Positions 8,267 through 16,944 of a DNA stretch of 35,328 nucleotides are shown in pieces (position 1 is the first letter of the stretch; the number at the start of each line of letters is the position of its first letter). The DNA comes from a bacterium. GTDB taxonomy: Bacteria; Desulfobacterota; S145-22. Both the position numbers and the translations under genes were made by a program. The notes beneath the pieces are model-generated. The model did no database searches, had not been told where the DNA came from, and worked only from the letters and a program-made list of their open reading frames with translations. Location: the NCBI GenBank assembly GCA_029934085.1, contig JAOZMY010000016.1:1-35328 (forward strand), written 5' to 3'.

Positions 8267-9156
8267 GCCAGACGAATCTGTTTTTCATGACGTTGACCAC
8301 GGGCTTGATGGTAGGTGGGATCTACGCCCTCGTAGCATTGGGATGGGTGATTATCTACAAGTGCTCTGGCGTGCTGAACTTGGCTATGGGGGAATTAACC
8401 ATTATCGGGGCGTATGTCACGCTGACGTTCTACCAGATGGGGGTTCCCTTTGTCCTCGCGGTTGTCATCTCTCTGATCATCGGCTTGGTTCTCGGGATCC
8501 TTACGGAACGGGTCTTTCTTGATCGTCTTATCGGCGAGCCGATCCTGACGGTTATCATGGTGACGGTTGGACTCTCCTTCTTTTTCCGTGGCCTGGTGGA
8601 GTTCATCTGGGGAACGAATACGCGGGTGTTCCAGCCTCCCGTCTTTCCATTGAAGCCCGTAAAAATCGGCTTCCTGGTTATTGGAAGCGTTTACCTCTGG
8701 AGCTTTGTCACCGCCATTGTCCTTCTTTTGATTCTGGTGGCCTTTTTTCAGTATACCCGGTGGGGGTTGGCCATGCAGGCTACGGCGGACGATGAAATGG
8801 CGGCCATTTCCCTGGGCGTGAGCGCCAGATTTGTTTATGCTGCGGCCTGGGCCATCGCCTTTATGGCGGCCGGTGTGGGGGGAAGCCTTCTGGGAAATAT
8901 TAATGGCTTGAATATCTCTGTGAGCTACCTGGGGCTTCTCGTCTTGCCTGCAGTTGTGCTGGGTGGGCTCAATTCCATACCGGGTGCGATCGTGGGGGGG
9001 TTGGCCATTGGGATTTTGCAGAATTTTGCCGGGGCCTACCTGGATCAGTATTTTCCAGGCGGCGTGAAGCAGATTTTTCCCTTTGTGTTCATGGTGGTTT
9101 TTCTCCTCTTCAAGCCTTATGGGCTTTGGGGATGGGAGCGGATTGAACGCGTTTAA
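8263..9156 (+). CDS. livH: branched-chain-type ABC permease LivH
   Basis: This 297-residue inner-membrane permease has about eight hydrophobic segments and no signal peptide. The opening GLMVGGIYALVALGWVIIYK and the following VLNLAMGEL are standard for LivH proteins. The C-terminal part has GGLNSIPGAIVGGL, the typical coupling region with LivF/LivG. It begins with an ATG that overlaps the ligase stop (ATGA), so ligase and permease translation are probably coupled. It would form the translocation channel with LivM. Confidence 0.93.
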   Translation: MSQTNLFFMTLTTGLMVGGIYALVALGWVIIYKCSGVLNLAMGELTIIGAYVTLTFYQMGVPFVLAVVISLIIGLVLGILTERVFLDRLIGEPILTVIMVTVGLSFFFRGLVEFIWGTNTRVFQPPVFPLKPVKIGFLVIGSVYLWSFVTAIVLLLILVAFFQYTRWGLAMQATADDEMAAISLGVSARFVYAAAWAIAFMAAGVGGSLLGNINGLNISVSYLGLLVLPAVVLGGLNSIPGAIVGGLAIGILQNFAGAYLDQYFPGGVKQIFPFVFMVVFLLFKPYGLWGWERIERV

Positions 9157-9182
9157 CGTTGGACGTATGTAGGAGCTGAGAC

Positions 9183-10280
9183 ATGGCAAAAGGTTTTCTC
9201 CCCTGCGGTACTTATCATCAAGACTACAAGCATGATCATGCCTGGTGGCAGACAAAGTTTGTCAAGGGGAAAATGATTCTCTTGGCGATCATCCTCTTTA
9301 TCGTCATTCCCCGGATGGATCCTTACTGGGTAGGGATCGCCAACATGATCGGCTATACGATTCTCGGGGCCCTGGGTGTTGACCTCCTCATCGGTTTTAC
9401 GGGGCAGATCACGCTGGGGCATGCGGCCTTTATTGCCGTGGGTGCCTACACGAGTACCCTTTTGATTCTTGAGTTTCCGTGGCCTCAGGTTTTCCACTAT
9501 CTCGGGATAGCCTATCCCATCAGTATCATTGTGGGGGCTGTTGTCGCCGGCCTCTGGAGCGTCCTTTTCGGGTTGCCCTCCGCTAAAGTAAAAGGTTTCT
9601 ATCTGATCTTGACTACCATGGCCGCTCAGTTCGTCACAGTCGACTTCATTATTACCCAATACGTGGCCAAGATCGGCGGGCGAGGGCAGGCCTTCTCACT
9701 GCCGCCGGGGACCATCAAGATTGGTCCGTGGATCGTTGATAATCCCACCAAGGTCTATTACCTGATGATTGTTCTCGTCTTGCTTTGTATAGGTATGGTG
9801 GCGAACCTGTTACGGACCAAGCCGGGACGGGCCTGGATGGCGATTCGAGACAACGACATCGCGGCGGAGACATTGGGAATCAACATCGTGGTCTACAAGC
9901 TTCTCTCCTTCTTCGTGGCTGGCTTTATCGGTGGGATTGCCGGGGCCTTCTGGATCAGTAATCTGGCGGCCATCAGCCCGGAACACTTCCCATGGTCATG
10001 GTCCTTGTGGTTAGTCGGAGTCATCCTCATCGGGGGGACCGGTTCCATCCATGGAACGATTTTCGGTTCCATGTTCATGGTGCTGGTCATGGAATTCCTT
10101 CAGATGGGGATTCTCCCACTTGCGGATGTCTATCCCCAGTTGCTTGAGAAGTTCCTGTTCGTGAAGGAATCGACGTTTGGATTGGCGATTTGTGCCTTTT
10201 TGATCTTCGAACCCAACGGGTTGTCTTATCGTTGGTGGCAGATCAAAAACTATTTCAACCTTTGGCCATTTTCTTATTAG
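9183..10280 (+). CDS. livM: branched-chain-type ABC permease LivM
   Basis: This 365-residue polytopic membrane protein pairs with LivH. Seen: a hydrophilic N-terminus of about 30 residues, then hydrophobic segments, the family motif LIGFTGQITLGHAAFIAVGAY in its shortened core GQITLGHAAF, a DNDIAAETLGIN segment (typically the coupling helix) and GGTGSIHGTIFGS near the C-terminus. The gene follows livH after 26 bp, with AGGAG upstream of the ATG. No unusual feature is apparent. Confidence 0.93.
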   Translation: MAKGFLPCGTYHQDYKHDHAWWQTKFVKGKMILLAIILFIVIPRMDPYWVGIANMIGYTILGALGVDLLIGFTGQITLGHAAFIAVGAYTSTLLILEFPWPQVFHYLGIAYPISIIVGAVVAGLWSVLFGLPSAKVKGFYLILTTMAAQFVTVDFIITQYVAKIGGRGQAFSLPPGTIKIGPWIVDNPTKVYYLMIVLVLLCIGMVANLLRTKPGRAWMAIRDNDIAAETLGINIVVYKLLSFFVAGFIGGIAGAFWISNLAAISPEHFPWSWSLWLVGVILIGGTGSIHGTIFGSMFMVLVMEFLQMGILPLADVYPQLLEKFLFVKESTFGLAICAFLIFEPNGLSYRWWQIKNYFNLWPFSY

Positions 10281-10387
10281 AAAGGGGGTGGTGGCCCAAG
10301 ACGAGACTTTTTAATGGGAAGGGGATGATCCCTTTCGGAATGCCGTAAAAAAATTAGTGTTAAACCTTCTAAAAAGGGGGAAAAAGG

Positions 10388-11629
10388 ATGAAAGCGCGTG
10401 AGATTTTATTGAAACTGGGAATAATTCTTCTTGTGATGGGGCTTGTAGCGAGCTTTCCTGGAGCGGCGGTTGCCAAGACCATCCGGGTCGGCGGTATTAT
10501 GGATATGACGGGGGCAACCTCTGACGTGGGAAAGGACTACGCCCTTGGTATGGCGGAGGCTTTTAACTATTTTAATGAAAAGGGCGGCATCAACGGCAAA
10601 AAAATCAAATACACCTATTTCGATTATGGATACCGTATCCCTGAAGCTTTAACGAAATATACCTTGTTGAAACGGTTGCGGTGCGTGGCCATCGAGGGAT
10701 GGGGCACGGGAGACACCGAGGCCTTGTCCCCGACGGTTACGAAGGACAAAATTCCTTATGTATCCGCGTCTTATTCGGCTCACCTGACCGACCCCAAAAA
10801 GACGCCTTACAACCTCTTTTTCTCCTCTGACTATTCGACCAATGCCCGTGCCTGCTTGACGGCCTGGTATGACAAGATCTGGAAACCCAAAAACCTGAAG
10901 CGGAAGCCGCGGTTTGCCTGCTGCTACATGTTTGCGTCTCCTTACTGCAGTGCCGCAATTAAGGCCATCAAAGATCAGGCAAAGCTCCTCGGTTTCGAGA
11001 TCGGCCCGGATCAGGATGTGTCCCTGTTTGCCTTGGACACGAAGAGCCAGATCCTCGCCCTCAAGAAATTCAAACCGGATGTCGTTTGGCATGGGAATAC
11101 GGTTATGTCCGTGGCGGCAACCCTGCGGGATGCCTATTCCCTTGGGCTTGGTGCAAGCTGGATTATCGACAACTGGGGGTTTAATGAGTATCTTCCCAAG
11201 CTTGCCGGCAAGGCTGCCGAGGGTGCCATCGGCGCGACGCCTTGTGCCTTCTTCGGCCAGAAGTCCGATATGATGGACGTGGTCGTGGCGAGCGCCAAGA
11301 AGTATAATCCCAGTTTGCCCCTGGAAAAGCGAACCATTTGTACCATTCAGGCGTGGTGTGACGCCCTCATCCTGTGGGAAGCCATGAAACGCGCGGACAA
11401 GGCCGGCGATCTCACGGGTGAGGGAATTCTCAAGAAGGGATTTGAGACCTTCCGTAATTTCCATATCGGTCTCGGCGCCAGTGATGTGACCTATACCACG
11501 ACGGACCATCGTCCCGCTCCCGGGTGTATGGTTCAGCAGTATAAAAATGGGAAGTTTGTCCGGTTGGAATATGTCAACTTGAAGAAACGCTGGCCGCAGA
11601 AGTGGGAGAAAGAGTGGCTGGGATGGTAA
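10388..11629 (+). CDS. livK: periplasmic substrate-binding protein, LivK/type 1 fold
   Basis: This 413-residue protein is a type 1 periplasmic binding protein for the transporter. Seen: a signal peptide with a charged start, a hydrophobic core (about residues 10-25) and an AVA-K cleavage site near residue 29. The mature start KTIRVGGIMDMTGATSDVG and the GKDYALGMAEAFNYFNE segment are the family's ligand-domain opening. It is followed by a type 1 fold ending in GKFVRLEYVNL. A strong GGGGGAAAAAGG ribosome-binding site precedes the ATG. A 107-bp leader with a small GGGAT/ATCCC hairpin separates it from livM, perhaps to allow higher expression. Ligand unknown; such proteins in anaerobes often bind aromatic or branched acids. 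Confidence 0.9.
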   Translation: MKAREILLKLGIILLVMGLVASFPGAAVAKTIRVGGIMDMTGATSDVGKDYALGMAEAFNYFNEKGGINGKKIKYTYFDYGYRIPEALTKYTLLKRLRCVAIEGWGTGDTEALSPTVTKDKIPYVSASYSAHLTDPKKTPYNLFFSSDYSTNARACLTAWYDKIWKPKNLKRKPRFACCYMFASPYCSAAIKAIKDQAKLLGFEIGPDQDVSLFALDTKSQILALKKFKPDVVWHGNTVMSVAATLRDAYSLGLGASWIIDNWGFNEYLPKLAGKAAEGAIGATPCAFFGQKSDMMDVVVASAKKYNPSLPLEKRTICTIQAWCDALILWEAMKRADKAGDLTGEGILKKGFETFRNFHIGLGASDVTYTTTDHRPAPGCMVQQYKNGKFVRLEYVNLKKRWPQKWEKEWLGW

Positions 11630-11656
11630 AAATTTAGCTTTAAAGGAAGCTAATTT
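11630..11656 (+). promoter_or_regulatory. stem-loop between livK and livF
   Basis: TTAGCTT and AAGCTAA form a perfect 7-bp stem around a 6-nt loop, extendable to about 10 bp with one bulge. A stem-loop behind a binding-protein gene often stabilises its mRNA relative to downstream genes. It lacks a proper U-tract, so I do not call it a terminator. Confidence 0.4.
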
Positions 11657-11664
11657 CTCGATCC

Positions 11665-12498
11665 ATGGAGGGAAAGGATTTGGAAAACAAACCGGAACCG
11701 ATCTTAAAATTGAATAACATCGAGGTCAAGTACCACGAAGTGATTCTCGTGCTCAAAGGTGTCTCCATTGAGGTTCCCAAGGGGGGAATCGTTGCCCTCC
11801 TCGGGGCCAATGGCGCGGGGAAGAGCACGACCTTGAAGGCGATCTCCGGGCTCTTGAAACATGAAGATGGTGAAGTCACCGACGGCTCCATCGAGTTCCT
11901 GGGTGAACAGATCCATAAGAAACGAGCCGTTGAAATCGCGAAGATGGGGATCGTTCAAGTGATCGAGGGCCGACGGGTCTTTGAACACCTGACGGTAGAG
12001 CAGAATCTCCTCGTGGGTGGCCACATGCGGAAGGGTGGTGACAAAACGGTTAAAGAACGCCTTGAGATGGTGTACCATTACTTCCCACGTTTGAAGCAGA
12101 AGCGGAAAGAGATCGCGGGTTTCGTCAGTGGTGGCGAACAGCAGATGACGGTGGTGGGACGTGCCTTGATGACCAATCCGAAATTGATGCTTTTGGATGA
12201 ACCCTCCATGGGATTGGCGCCACTTTTAATTCACGAAATTTTCGAGATTATCACCCGTCTCCACGAGAAAGAGGGGATCTCCATTCTTCTCGTGGAGCAG
12301 AATGTCAAGCTGGCCCTGAACGTTGCCCCTTACGCCTATGTCTTAGAAAATGGTCGAATTGTCCTGGATGATACATCGGAAAGGCTTAAAGAGAACGAGG
12401 ACATTAAGGACTTTTATCTCGGCCTGACGGATGTGGGGGGAAGAAAGAGCTTCAGGGATGTCAAACATTACAAGCGGCGGAAACGCTGGTTAACTTAA
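11665..12498 (+). CDS. livF: branched-chain-type ABC transporter ATPase LivF
   Basis: This is the second ATPase of the importer, 277 residues from the ATG at 11665. Seen: Walker A GANGAGKS (47-54), signature VSGGEQQ (154-160) and Walker B LMLLDEP (174-180). A C-terminal basic tail (about 30 residues after the ABC domain, ending KHYKRRKRWLT) makes it longer than E. coli LivF, as is common in LivF homologues encoded with acyl-CoA ligases. The start is uncertain: a TTG at 11680 lies in frame with GGAGGG seven bases upstream, whereas the ATG at 11665 has no well-spaced site. The TTG start would shorten the protein by five residues. Confidence 0.92.
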   Translation: MEGKDLENKPEPILKLNNIEVKYHEVILVLKGVSIEVPKGGIVALLGANGAGKSTTLKAISGLLKHEDGEVTDGSIEFLGEQIHKKRAVEIAKMGIVQVIEGRRVFEHLTVEQNLLVGGHMRKGGDKTVKERLEMVYHYFPRLKQKRKEIAGFVSGGEQQMTVVGRALMTNPKLMLLDEPSMGLAPLLIHEIFEIITRLHEKEGISILLVEQNVKLALNVAPYAYVLENGRIVLDDTSERLKENEDIKDFYLGLTDVGGRKSFRDVKHYKRRKRWLT

Positions 12499-12516
12499 AG
12501 AAAGAGGGGTAAAAGA

Positions 12517-13134
12517 ATGAAAAGGAAATGGAGCCCTATCAAGGCAGTCATGGTTGGTATCATTGGAATCGTGTTCCTTGCCGGGATGGTGGGATGTGCC
12601 ACGACCCAGGGAGGAGGAACCGCGAGCGTATCGAGTATTAAAACCCCGACCATAAAACTTGTCGACGTCCAGTTGGCCCACTACTGGGGCTGGTGGTATT
12701 TCTCCAAGAAGGTCAAACCGACGAAGGGGAAAGCGGGCAATTACGGTGCCCCGATGGACCTTGCCTTTGTGTTCGAAATTACGAATCCCAATCCCTTTCC
12801 CATTCAGTTGGATGGTTTCAAATTCACGGTGGCCTTTGAGGAATTTGACGTGAATACCATCAATGCCTTCGAGACCATGTGGATTCCTGCGGGAAAGACG
12901 AACCAACTGGCGGTTCATGGTATGTTTGATGCCCGAACCTCTCTGTTGAGTCTGCTCGTAACGGGTGGCTTCAAGCTCAAGGCGAAGAAGATGAACGTGT
13001 GGCAGCAACTGGAGAAGTGGTGGACAGGTATTACAACCTTTTCCTTCCCGATTACGGTTAAAGAGGGTGCGGCCACGTTCCATGCGGGAGACAAGACCAT
13101 CGTAGCGAGTTTCGGCGGAAAATTTCCACAGTAA
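12517..13134 (+). CDS. lipoprotein with LEA14-like (WHy) domain
   Basis: This 205-residue secreted protein has a basic start, a hydrophobic segment (about 9-24) and a lipobox-like LAGMVGC with Cys27, so it is probably a lipoprotein. Residues 85-101 (FEITNPNPFPIQLDGF) are the hallmark of LEA_2/WHy beta-sandwich domains, which bind or stabilise other macromolecules. The protein is rich in Trp near residues 55-62. It is the last gene of the transporter operon, 18 bp after livF, with an AAAGAGGGG ribosome-binding site. It might help a hydrophobic acid or the binding protein at the cell envelope, but no function can be assigned from sequence. Confidence 0.8.
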   Translation: MKRKWSPIKAVMVGIIGIVFLAGMVGCATTQGGGTASVSSIKTPTIKLVDVQLAHYWGWWYFSKKVKPTKGKAGNYGAPMDLAFVFEITNPNPFPIQLDGFKFTVAFEEFDVNTINAFETMWIPAGKTNQLAVHGMFDARTSLLSLLVTGGFKLKAKKMNVWQQLEKWWTGITTFSFPITVKEGAATFHAGDKTIVASFGGKFPQ

Positions 13135-13145
13135 GTTCCAGACAA

Positions 13146-13178
13146 GTGGGAAGAGGGGGTGTTGCCTCTTCTTCCCAC
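13146..13178 (+). terminator. probable terminator of the transporter operon
   Basis: GTGGGAAGA (13146-13154) pairs perfectly with TCTTCCCAC (13170-13178), and an alternative inner pairing AGG/CCT can extend the stem. It sits just after the lipoprotein stop and before the merR gene. The following ACTATCTTTA is a weak U-tract, so termination may be partial. Confidence 0.5.
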
Positions 13179-13269
13179 ACTATCTTTAACCCGAAGGTTA
13201 GGGGAGACATTATCAACGGATAGGGAATATCGTGATTCGGTGATTTCATTTTTTATTTTACAAATATTG

Positions 13270-13286
13270 CCAGTTAACGTAAAGTG
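13270..13286. promoter_or_regulatory. candidate MerR autoregulatory site
   Basis: CCAGTTAACGTAAAGTG lies two bases before the merR start codon. It matches operator 2 at 13 of 17 positions (compare CCAGGTTACGGAAGGTG) and operator 1 at 12 of 16. The position just before the start suggests autoregulation. The ACGTAAA half site is reminiscent of LiuR-type sites as I remember them. Confidence 0.45.
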
Positions 13287-13288
13287 TT

Positions 13289-13678
13289 ATGAGTGAAGAA
13301 AAACAGTACCAGATAGGCGAGTTGGCGAGCATTTTAGACATGAGTCCCCGAACGATTCGGTACTACGAAGAGGTCGGGTTGCTCAACTCCATCAAAAGGG
13401 TCGAGGGGGCCAAGCGGGTCTATACGGATCAGGACCTGCGGCGGTTGCGTTTTATCAAGCGCCTGAAACTTCTTGGGCTAACCCTTGTGGAGATGAAGGA
13501 GCTGGAGGACATATATCGGATTCATAAGACGAATAAAAAGGTTTTACCAAAGTTGCTGGAACTTTTGGATCGGCGCATGCGGGAAATCGATGAGCGCGTC
13601 AATAGCCTTAAGAAACTAAAGACCGAGATTATGAGTTATCGGGAAAAGATAGAAGAAAAGCTGAACGAGGGGACTTAA
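13289..13678 (+). CDS. MerR-family transcriptional regulator
   Basis: This 129-residue DNA-binding protein has a winged helix-turn-helix at the N-terminus (YQIGELASILDMSPRTIRYYEE, quoted here in part, about residues 7-28) and a C-terminal coiled coil (about 85-125) for dimerisation. It has no cysteines for metal sensing and no large effector domain. That is like the short MerR regulators (LiuR type) that control branched-chain acid or fatty acid breakdown. The ATG at 13289 has no real Shine-Dalgarno sequence (only AAAG), so expression may be low. It stands between the uptake operon and the beta-oxidation operon, and related dyads lie upstream of both itself and livG. An acyl-CoA effector is an inference. 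Confidence 0.85.
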   Translation: MSEEKQYQIGELASILDMSPRTIRYYEEVGLLNSIKRVEGAKRVYTDQDLRRLRFIKRLKLLGLTLVEMKELEDIYRIHKTNKKVLPKLLELLDRRMREIDERVNSLKKLKTEIMSYREKIEEKLNEGT

Positions 13679-13700
13679 TTATCGGATTCAGGAGGATAAG

Positions 13701-14876
13701 ATGGAAGAGGTTGTAATCGTCAGTGCCGTTCGAACCCCTATCGGAAATTTCCTGGGGGGATTGTCTTCTTTTACCGCAACACAATTGGGGGCGATGGTGA
13801 TCGTGGAGGCGATCGAGCGGGCGGGAATCGAGAAGACGGACGTGGATGAGGTGATTATGGGAAATGTCCTGCCCTGTGGCCTGGGGCAGAATCCCGGAAG
13901 GCAGGCTATGCTTCAGGCGGGACTCCCTGTGGAGGTAGGAGCGATAACCGTGAATAAGGTGTGCGGTTCCGGCCTCAAGGCCGTTATGCTGGCCGCCCAG
14001 GCGATCCAGGTAGGGGATGCCGAGGTTGTGGTGGCCGGGGGAATGGAGAGCATGTCCAACGCCCCGTATTACCTGGATGGGGCACGGAAAGGCTATCGGC
14101 TCTGGGACGGCAAGTTGGTGGACGGCATGGTTCATGACGGTCTCTGGGATGTCATCAACGACTATCACATGGGATACACAGCCGAGCTGGTTTCCGAGAA
14201 ATTCAAGATTACCAAGGAGGATCAGGACACCTTTTCCCTGAACTCCAATCAGAAGGCCATCGAGGCCATGGAAAAGGGGCTTTTCAAGGAAGAGATCATG
14301 CCGGTTGAGGTCAAGACGCGAAAGGGTGCGACGGTGGTCGAGGCGGATGAGGGACCGAGAAAACCGGATCCGGAGAAGATTAAGAAACTTGCCCCTGTGT
14401 TCAAGGAAGGGGGGCTGGTTACGGCAGGAAACTCGTCCAAATTGAGTGATGGCGCCTCGGCCCTGGTGGTCATGTCCGCCGCGAAGGCGGAGGTCTTGGG
14501 GGTGAAACCCATGGCGCGGGTGATTTCGCAGGCGTCGGCGGGTGTTTCCCTGGAAGACGTCCTTGTGGCTCCGATCCAGTGTATCCCCAAGGTCTTGAAA
14601 AAGGCCGGGTGGGCCCTGGAGGAGGTAGACCTCTTCGAGATCAACGAGGCGTTTGCCGCGTCCACCGTGGCCATCATTCGCACCCTCGGGATTCCCGAGG
14701 AGAAGGTCAACGTTCACGGAGGTGCCGTGGCGCTGGGACATCCTATCGGCTGCAGTGGCGCGCGGGTTTTGACGACCCTTTTATACGCCATGAAGGAAAA
14801 AGGGGCGAAGAAGGGATTGGCGACGCTTTGCCTTGGTGGAGGCGAGGCTGTTGGCCTGACCGTGGAGAGACTGTAG
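13701..14876 (+). CDS. acetyl-CoA acetyltransferase (thiolase)
   Basis: This 391-residue thiolase cleaves acetoacetyl-CoA (or a related 3-ketoacyl-CoA) with CoA to acetyl-CoA, or runs in reverse. Seen: nucleophile Cys88 in NKVCGSG, His347 in GHPIGCSGAR and Cys377 in LCLGGGEA, all three expected catalytic residues, and a full-length fold. An AGGAGG ribosome-binding site lies upstream of the ATG. It starts the beta-oxidation run 22 bp after merR, so it is probably co-transcribed with the regulator. The next gene is the 3-hydroxyacyl-CoA dehydrogenase, which would supply its substrate. Confidence 0.94.
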   Translation: MEEVVIVSAVRTPIGNFLGGLSSFTATQLGAMVIVEAIERAGIEKTDVDEVIMGNVLPCGLGQNPGRQAMLQAGLPVEVGAITVNKVCGSGLKAVMLAAQAIQVGDAEVVVAGGMESMSNAPYYLDGARKGYRLWDGKLVDGMVHDGLWDVINDYHMGYTAELVSEKFKITKEDQDTFSLNSNQKAIEAMEKGLFKEEIMPVEVKTRKGATVVEADEGPRKPDPEKIKKLAPVFKEGGLVTAGNSSKLSDGASALVVMSAAKAEVLGVKPMARVISQASAGVSLEDVLVAPIQCIPKVLKKAGWALEEVDLFEINEAFAASTVAIIRTLGIPEEKVNVHGGAVALGHPIGCSGARVLTTLLYAMKEKGAKKGLATLCLGGGEAVGLTVERL

Positions 14877-14926
14877 ATTAGTGAAAAAAGTTTATCCGAG
14901 AACGATCTTGGATGGGAGGAAAGATC

Positions 14927-15781
14927 ATGGCAATTAAAACGATTGGTGTTGTAGGTGCGGGACAAATGGGTGGTGGCATTGCTCAGGTCGCGGCCGTTTC
15001 CGGGTTTGACGTGATCATGTCGGACATCAAGGATGAATTTGTCCAGCGTGGACTGAACACGATATCCAAAAGTCTGGACCGCTTTGTCAAAAAGGAGAAG
15101 ATGACCCAGGCTGAAAAGGATGCGGCCATGGAAAGAATCAAGGGAACTACGGAGCTTTCCGACATGAAGGACGCCGATTTTGTGGTAGAGGCGGCCACCG
15201 AAAATGAGTCTTTGAAATTGGGAATCTTTAGAGACCTGGATAACATTTGCGGGAAGGATATCATCCTGTCTTCCAATACGAGTTCCATATCCATTACCAA
15301 GATTGCCGCGGCAACGAAGCGGCCCCAAAAGGTCATCGGGATGCATTTCATGAATCCGGTGCCCATGATGGTGCTTGTGGAGGTCATCCGGGGGTTGGAA
15401 ACGGATGATGAGACCTATCAAACGGTGGAAGATCTCGCGAAAAAACTGGGGAAGACCCCGGTTCCGGCCAACGATTTCCCCGGTTTCATCTCGAACCGGA
15501 TCCTCATGCCCATGATCAACGAGGCGATCTACGCCCTTTTCGAGGGGGTGGGAACGCCGGAGTCGATCGATGCCATCATGAAACTGGGAATGAACCACCC
15601 GATGGGTCCCTTGACCCTGGCGGACCTCATCGGGCTGGATACCTGTCTCGCCATCATGAATGTCCTCTATGAGGGGTTTGGGGATCCCAAGTATCGTCCC
15701 TGTCCCTTGCTGAAAAAGTACGTGGACGCGGGATTTCTTGGGAGAAAAACAGGGAGAGGTTTCTACACGTACGAATCTTAA
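14927..15781 (+). CDS. 3-hydroxybutyryl-CoA dehydrogenase
   Basis: This 284-residue NAD(P)-dependent dehydrogenase oxidises 3-hydroxybutyryl-CoA to acetoacetyl-CoA. Seen: Rossmann motif [14 protein letters not shown] at the N-terminus, SNTSSISIT, the catalytic HFMNPVPMM segment, [17 protein letters not shown] and a C-terminal helical domain with LADLIGLD. The length is that of the single-domain bacterial enzyme. I chose ATG 14927, six bases after GGGAGGA, over an in-frame ATG at 14912 that would add five residues and lies upstream of the ribosome-binding site. It sits between thiolase and an acyl-CoA dehydrogenase. A canonical short crotonase is missing from this run. Confidence 0.94.
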   Translation: MAIKTIGVVGAGQMGGGIAQVAAVSGFDVIMSDIKDEFVQRGLNTISKSLDRFVKKEKMTQAEKDAAMERIKGTTELSDMKDADFVVEAATENESLKLGIFRDLDNICGKDIILSSNTSSISITKIAAATKRPQKVIGMHFMNPVPMMVLVEVIRGLETDDETYQTVEDLAKKLGKTPVPANDFPGFISNRILMPMINEAIYALFEGVGTPESIDAIMKLGMNHPMGPLTLADLIGLDTCLAIMNVLYEGFGDPKYRPCPLLKKYVDAGFLGRKTGRGFYTYES

Positions 15782-15793
15782 GGAGATAGTGGG

Positions 15794-16942
15794 ATGATTT
15801 TTGATTTGACCGGCGAACAGGAGATGATCCAGCAGATGACGCGCGACTTTGCCGAAAGGCATCTCAAGCCCGTGGCCGAAGAGCTGGATCGCACCAAGGC
15901 CTTCCCCTTTGAGAATCTCAAGAAATTGGCCCAACTGGGATTGATGGGGATGAACATCTCCGTCGATTACGGAGGCTCGGACGTGGGTGTGATCGCTTAC
16001 AGTCTGGCCATCACGGAGATCGGGAAGGCCTGTGCCGCCACGGGGGTGACGACGTCGGTGACCAACATGGTGGCGGAGGTGATTCAGGAGTTTGCCACGG
16101 AGGCGATCAAGAAGGAACATCTCCCAAAGATCTGTGACGGGACGTATCCGGCCGGCTCCTTTGCTTTGACGGAACCATCTGCGGGATCCGATGCAGCCAG
16201 TATCCGCGCCACAGCGGTCAAGGACGGAAACGGCTACCGGATCAATGGAACAAAGACCATGATTACCAGCGGGGAACATTCGGGTATCACGGTGGTCTGG
16301 GCGGTGACTGACAAGTCGGCTCGCAAGGGAAAGGGGATCAGCGCCTTTGTGGTGGAGAAAGGGCGTGAGGGATTCCACGTGGGGAAGAATGAAGAGAAGC
16401 TCGGCCAGCGGGCCTCTACCACCAATGAGCTGATCTTCGAGGAGTGCTGGGTTCCCGATGAAAACCTACTCGGCAAAGAAGGGGATGGTTTCAAGATCGC
16501 CATGATGGAGCTGGACGGCGGGCGGATTGGGATAGGTTCTTTGGCCTTGGGGATTGGGTTTGCGGCCATCGAATACGCCACCGAATATGTCAAGAATCGG
16601 GAACAGTTCGGGAAGCCCCTCTCGAATTTTCAGGCGATCCAGTGGATGATTGCGGATTCCTACACGGAATTGGAGGCGGCCCGCTTCCTGATCCTGAGGG
16701 CGGCCTATCTCAAGGAAAATGGCCGCAAGTTTACCAAAGAGGCCTCCATGGCCAAGGTGTTTGCCAGTGAGGCGGCCCGTGGTGTGACGATCCGTTCGGT
16801 TCAGATGTTGGGAGGATATGGCTACACGAAGGACTATCCCGTGGAGCGTTTTTTGAGGGATGTCATCGTAACGACCCTGTATGAGGGGACCTCGGAAGTG
16901 CAGCGAATGGTTATTGCACGTGAGATCCTTCGAGGAGGTTAG
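15794..16942 (+). CDS. acyl-CoA dehydrogenase 1
   Basis: This 382-residue flavoprotein introduces an alpha-beta double bond into an acyl-CoA and gives the electrons to ETF. Seen: the FAD/substrate motifs FALTEPSAGSDA and INGTKTMITSG, RQ-containing FAD contact region NREQFGKPLSNFQAIQ, and the catalytic base Glu364 in YEGTSEVQ. All are in the positions expected of short- and branched-chain enzymes. It follows the hydroxyacyl-CoA dehydrogenase by 12 bp and precedes the HdrD-like and ETF genes. Given the neighbouring mutase, butyryl-CoA is a reasonable guess, but chain length cannot be read from the sequence alone. Confidence 0.92.
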   Translation: MIFDLTGEQEMIQQMTRDFAERHLKPVAEELDRTKAFPFENLKKLAQLGLMGMNISVDYGGSDVGVIAYSLAITEIGKACAATGVTTSVTNMVAEVIQEFATEAIKKEHLPKICDGTYPAGSFALTEPSAGSDAASIRATAVKDGNGYRINGTKTMITSGEHSGITVVWAVTDKSARKGKGISAFVVEKGREGFHVGKNEEKLGQRASTTNELIFEECWVPDENLLGKEGDGFKIAMMELDGGRIGIGSLALGIGFAAIEYATEYVKNREQFGKPLSNFQAIQWMIADSYTELEAARFLILRAAYLKENGRKFTKEASMAKVFASEAARGVTIRSVQMLGGYGYTKDYPVERFLRDVIVTTLYEGTSEVQRMVIAREILRGG

Positions 16943-16944
16943 AC

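Noticed and set aside
10281-10387. Riboswitch or terminator between livM and livK.
   Set aside because: Only a short GGGGAT/ATCCC hairpin with a bulge is visible, and no conserved riboswitch core can be recognised.
12485-12500. A GCTGGTTAACTTAAAG stretch at the livF end that resembles the candidate MerR site.
   Set aside because: It is mostly coding sequence plus the stop codon, has poor dyad symmetry and no promoter-like context. Chance similarity is likely.
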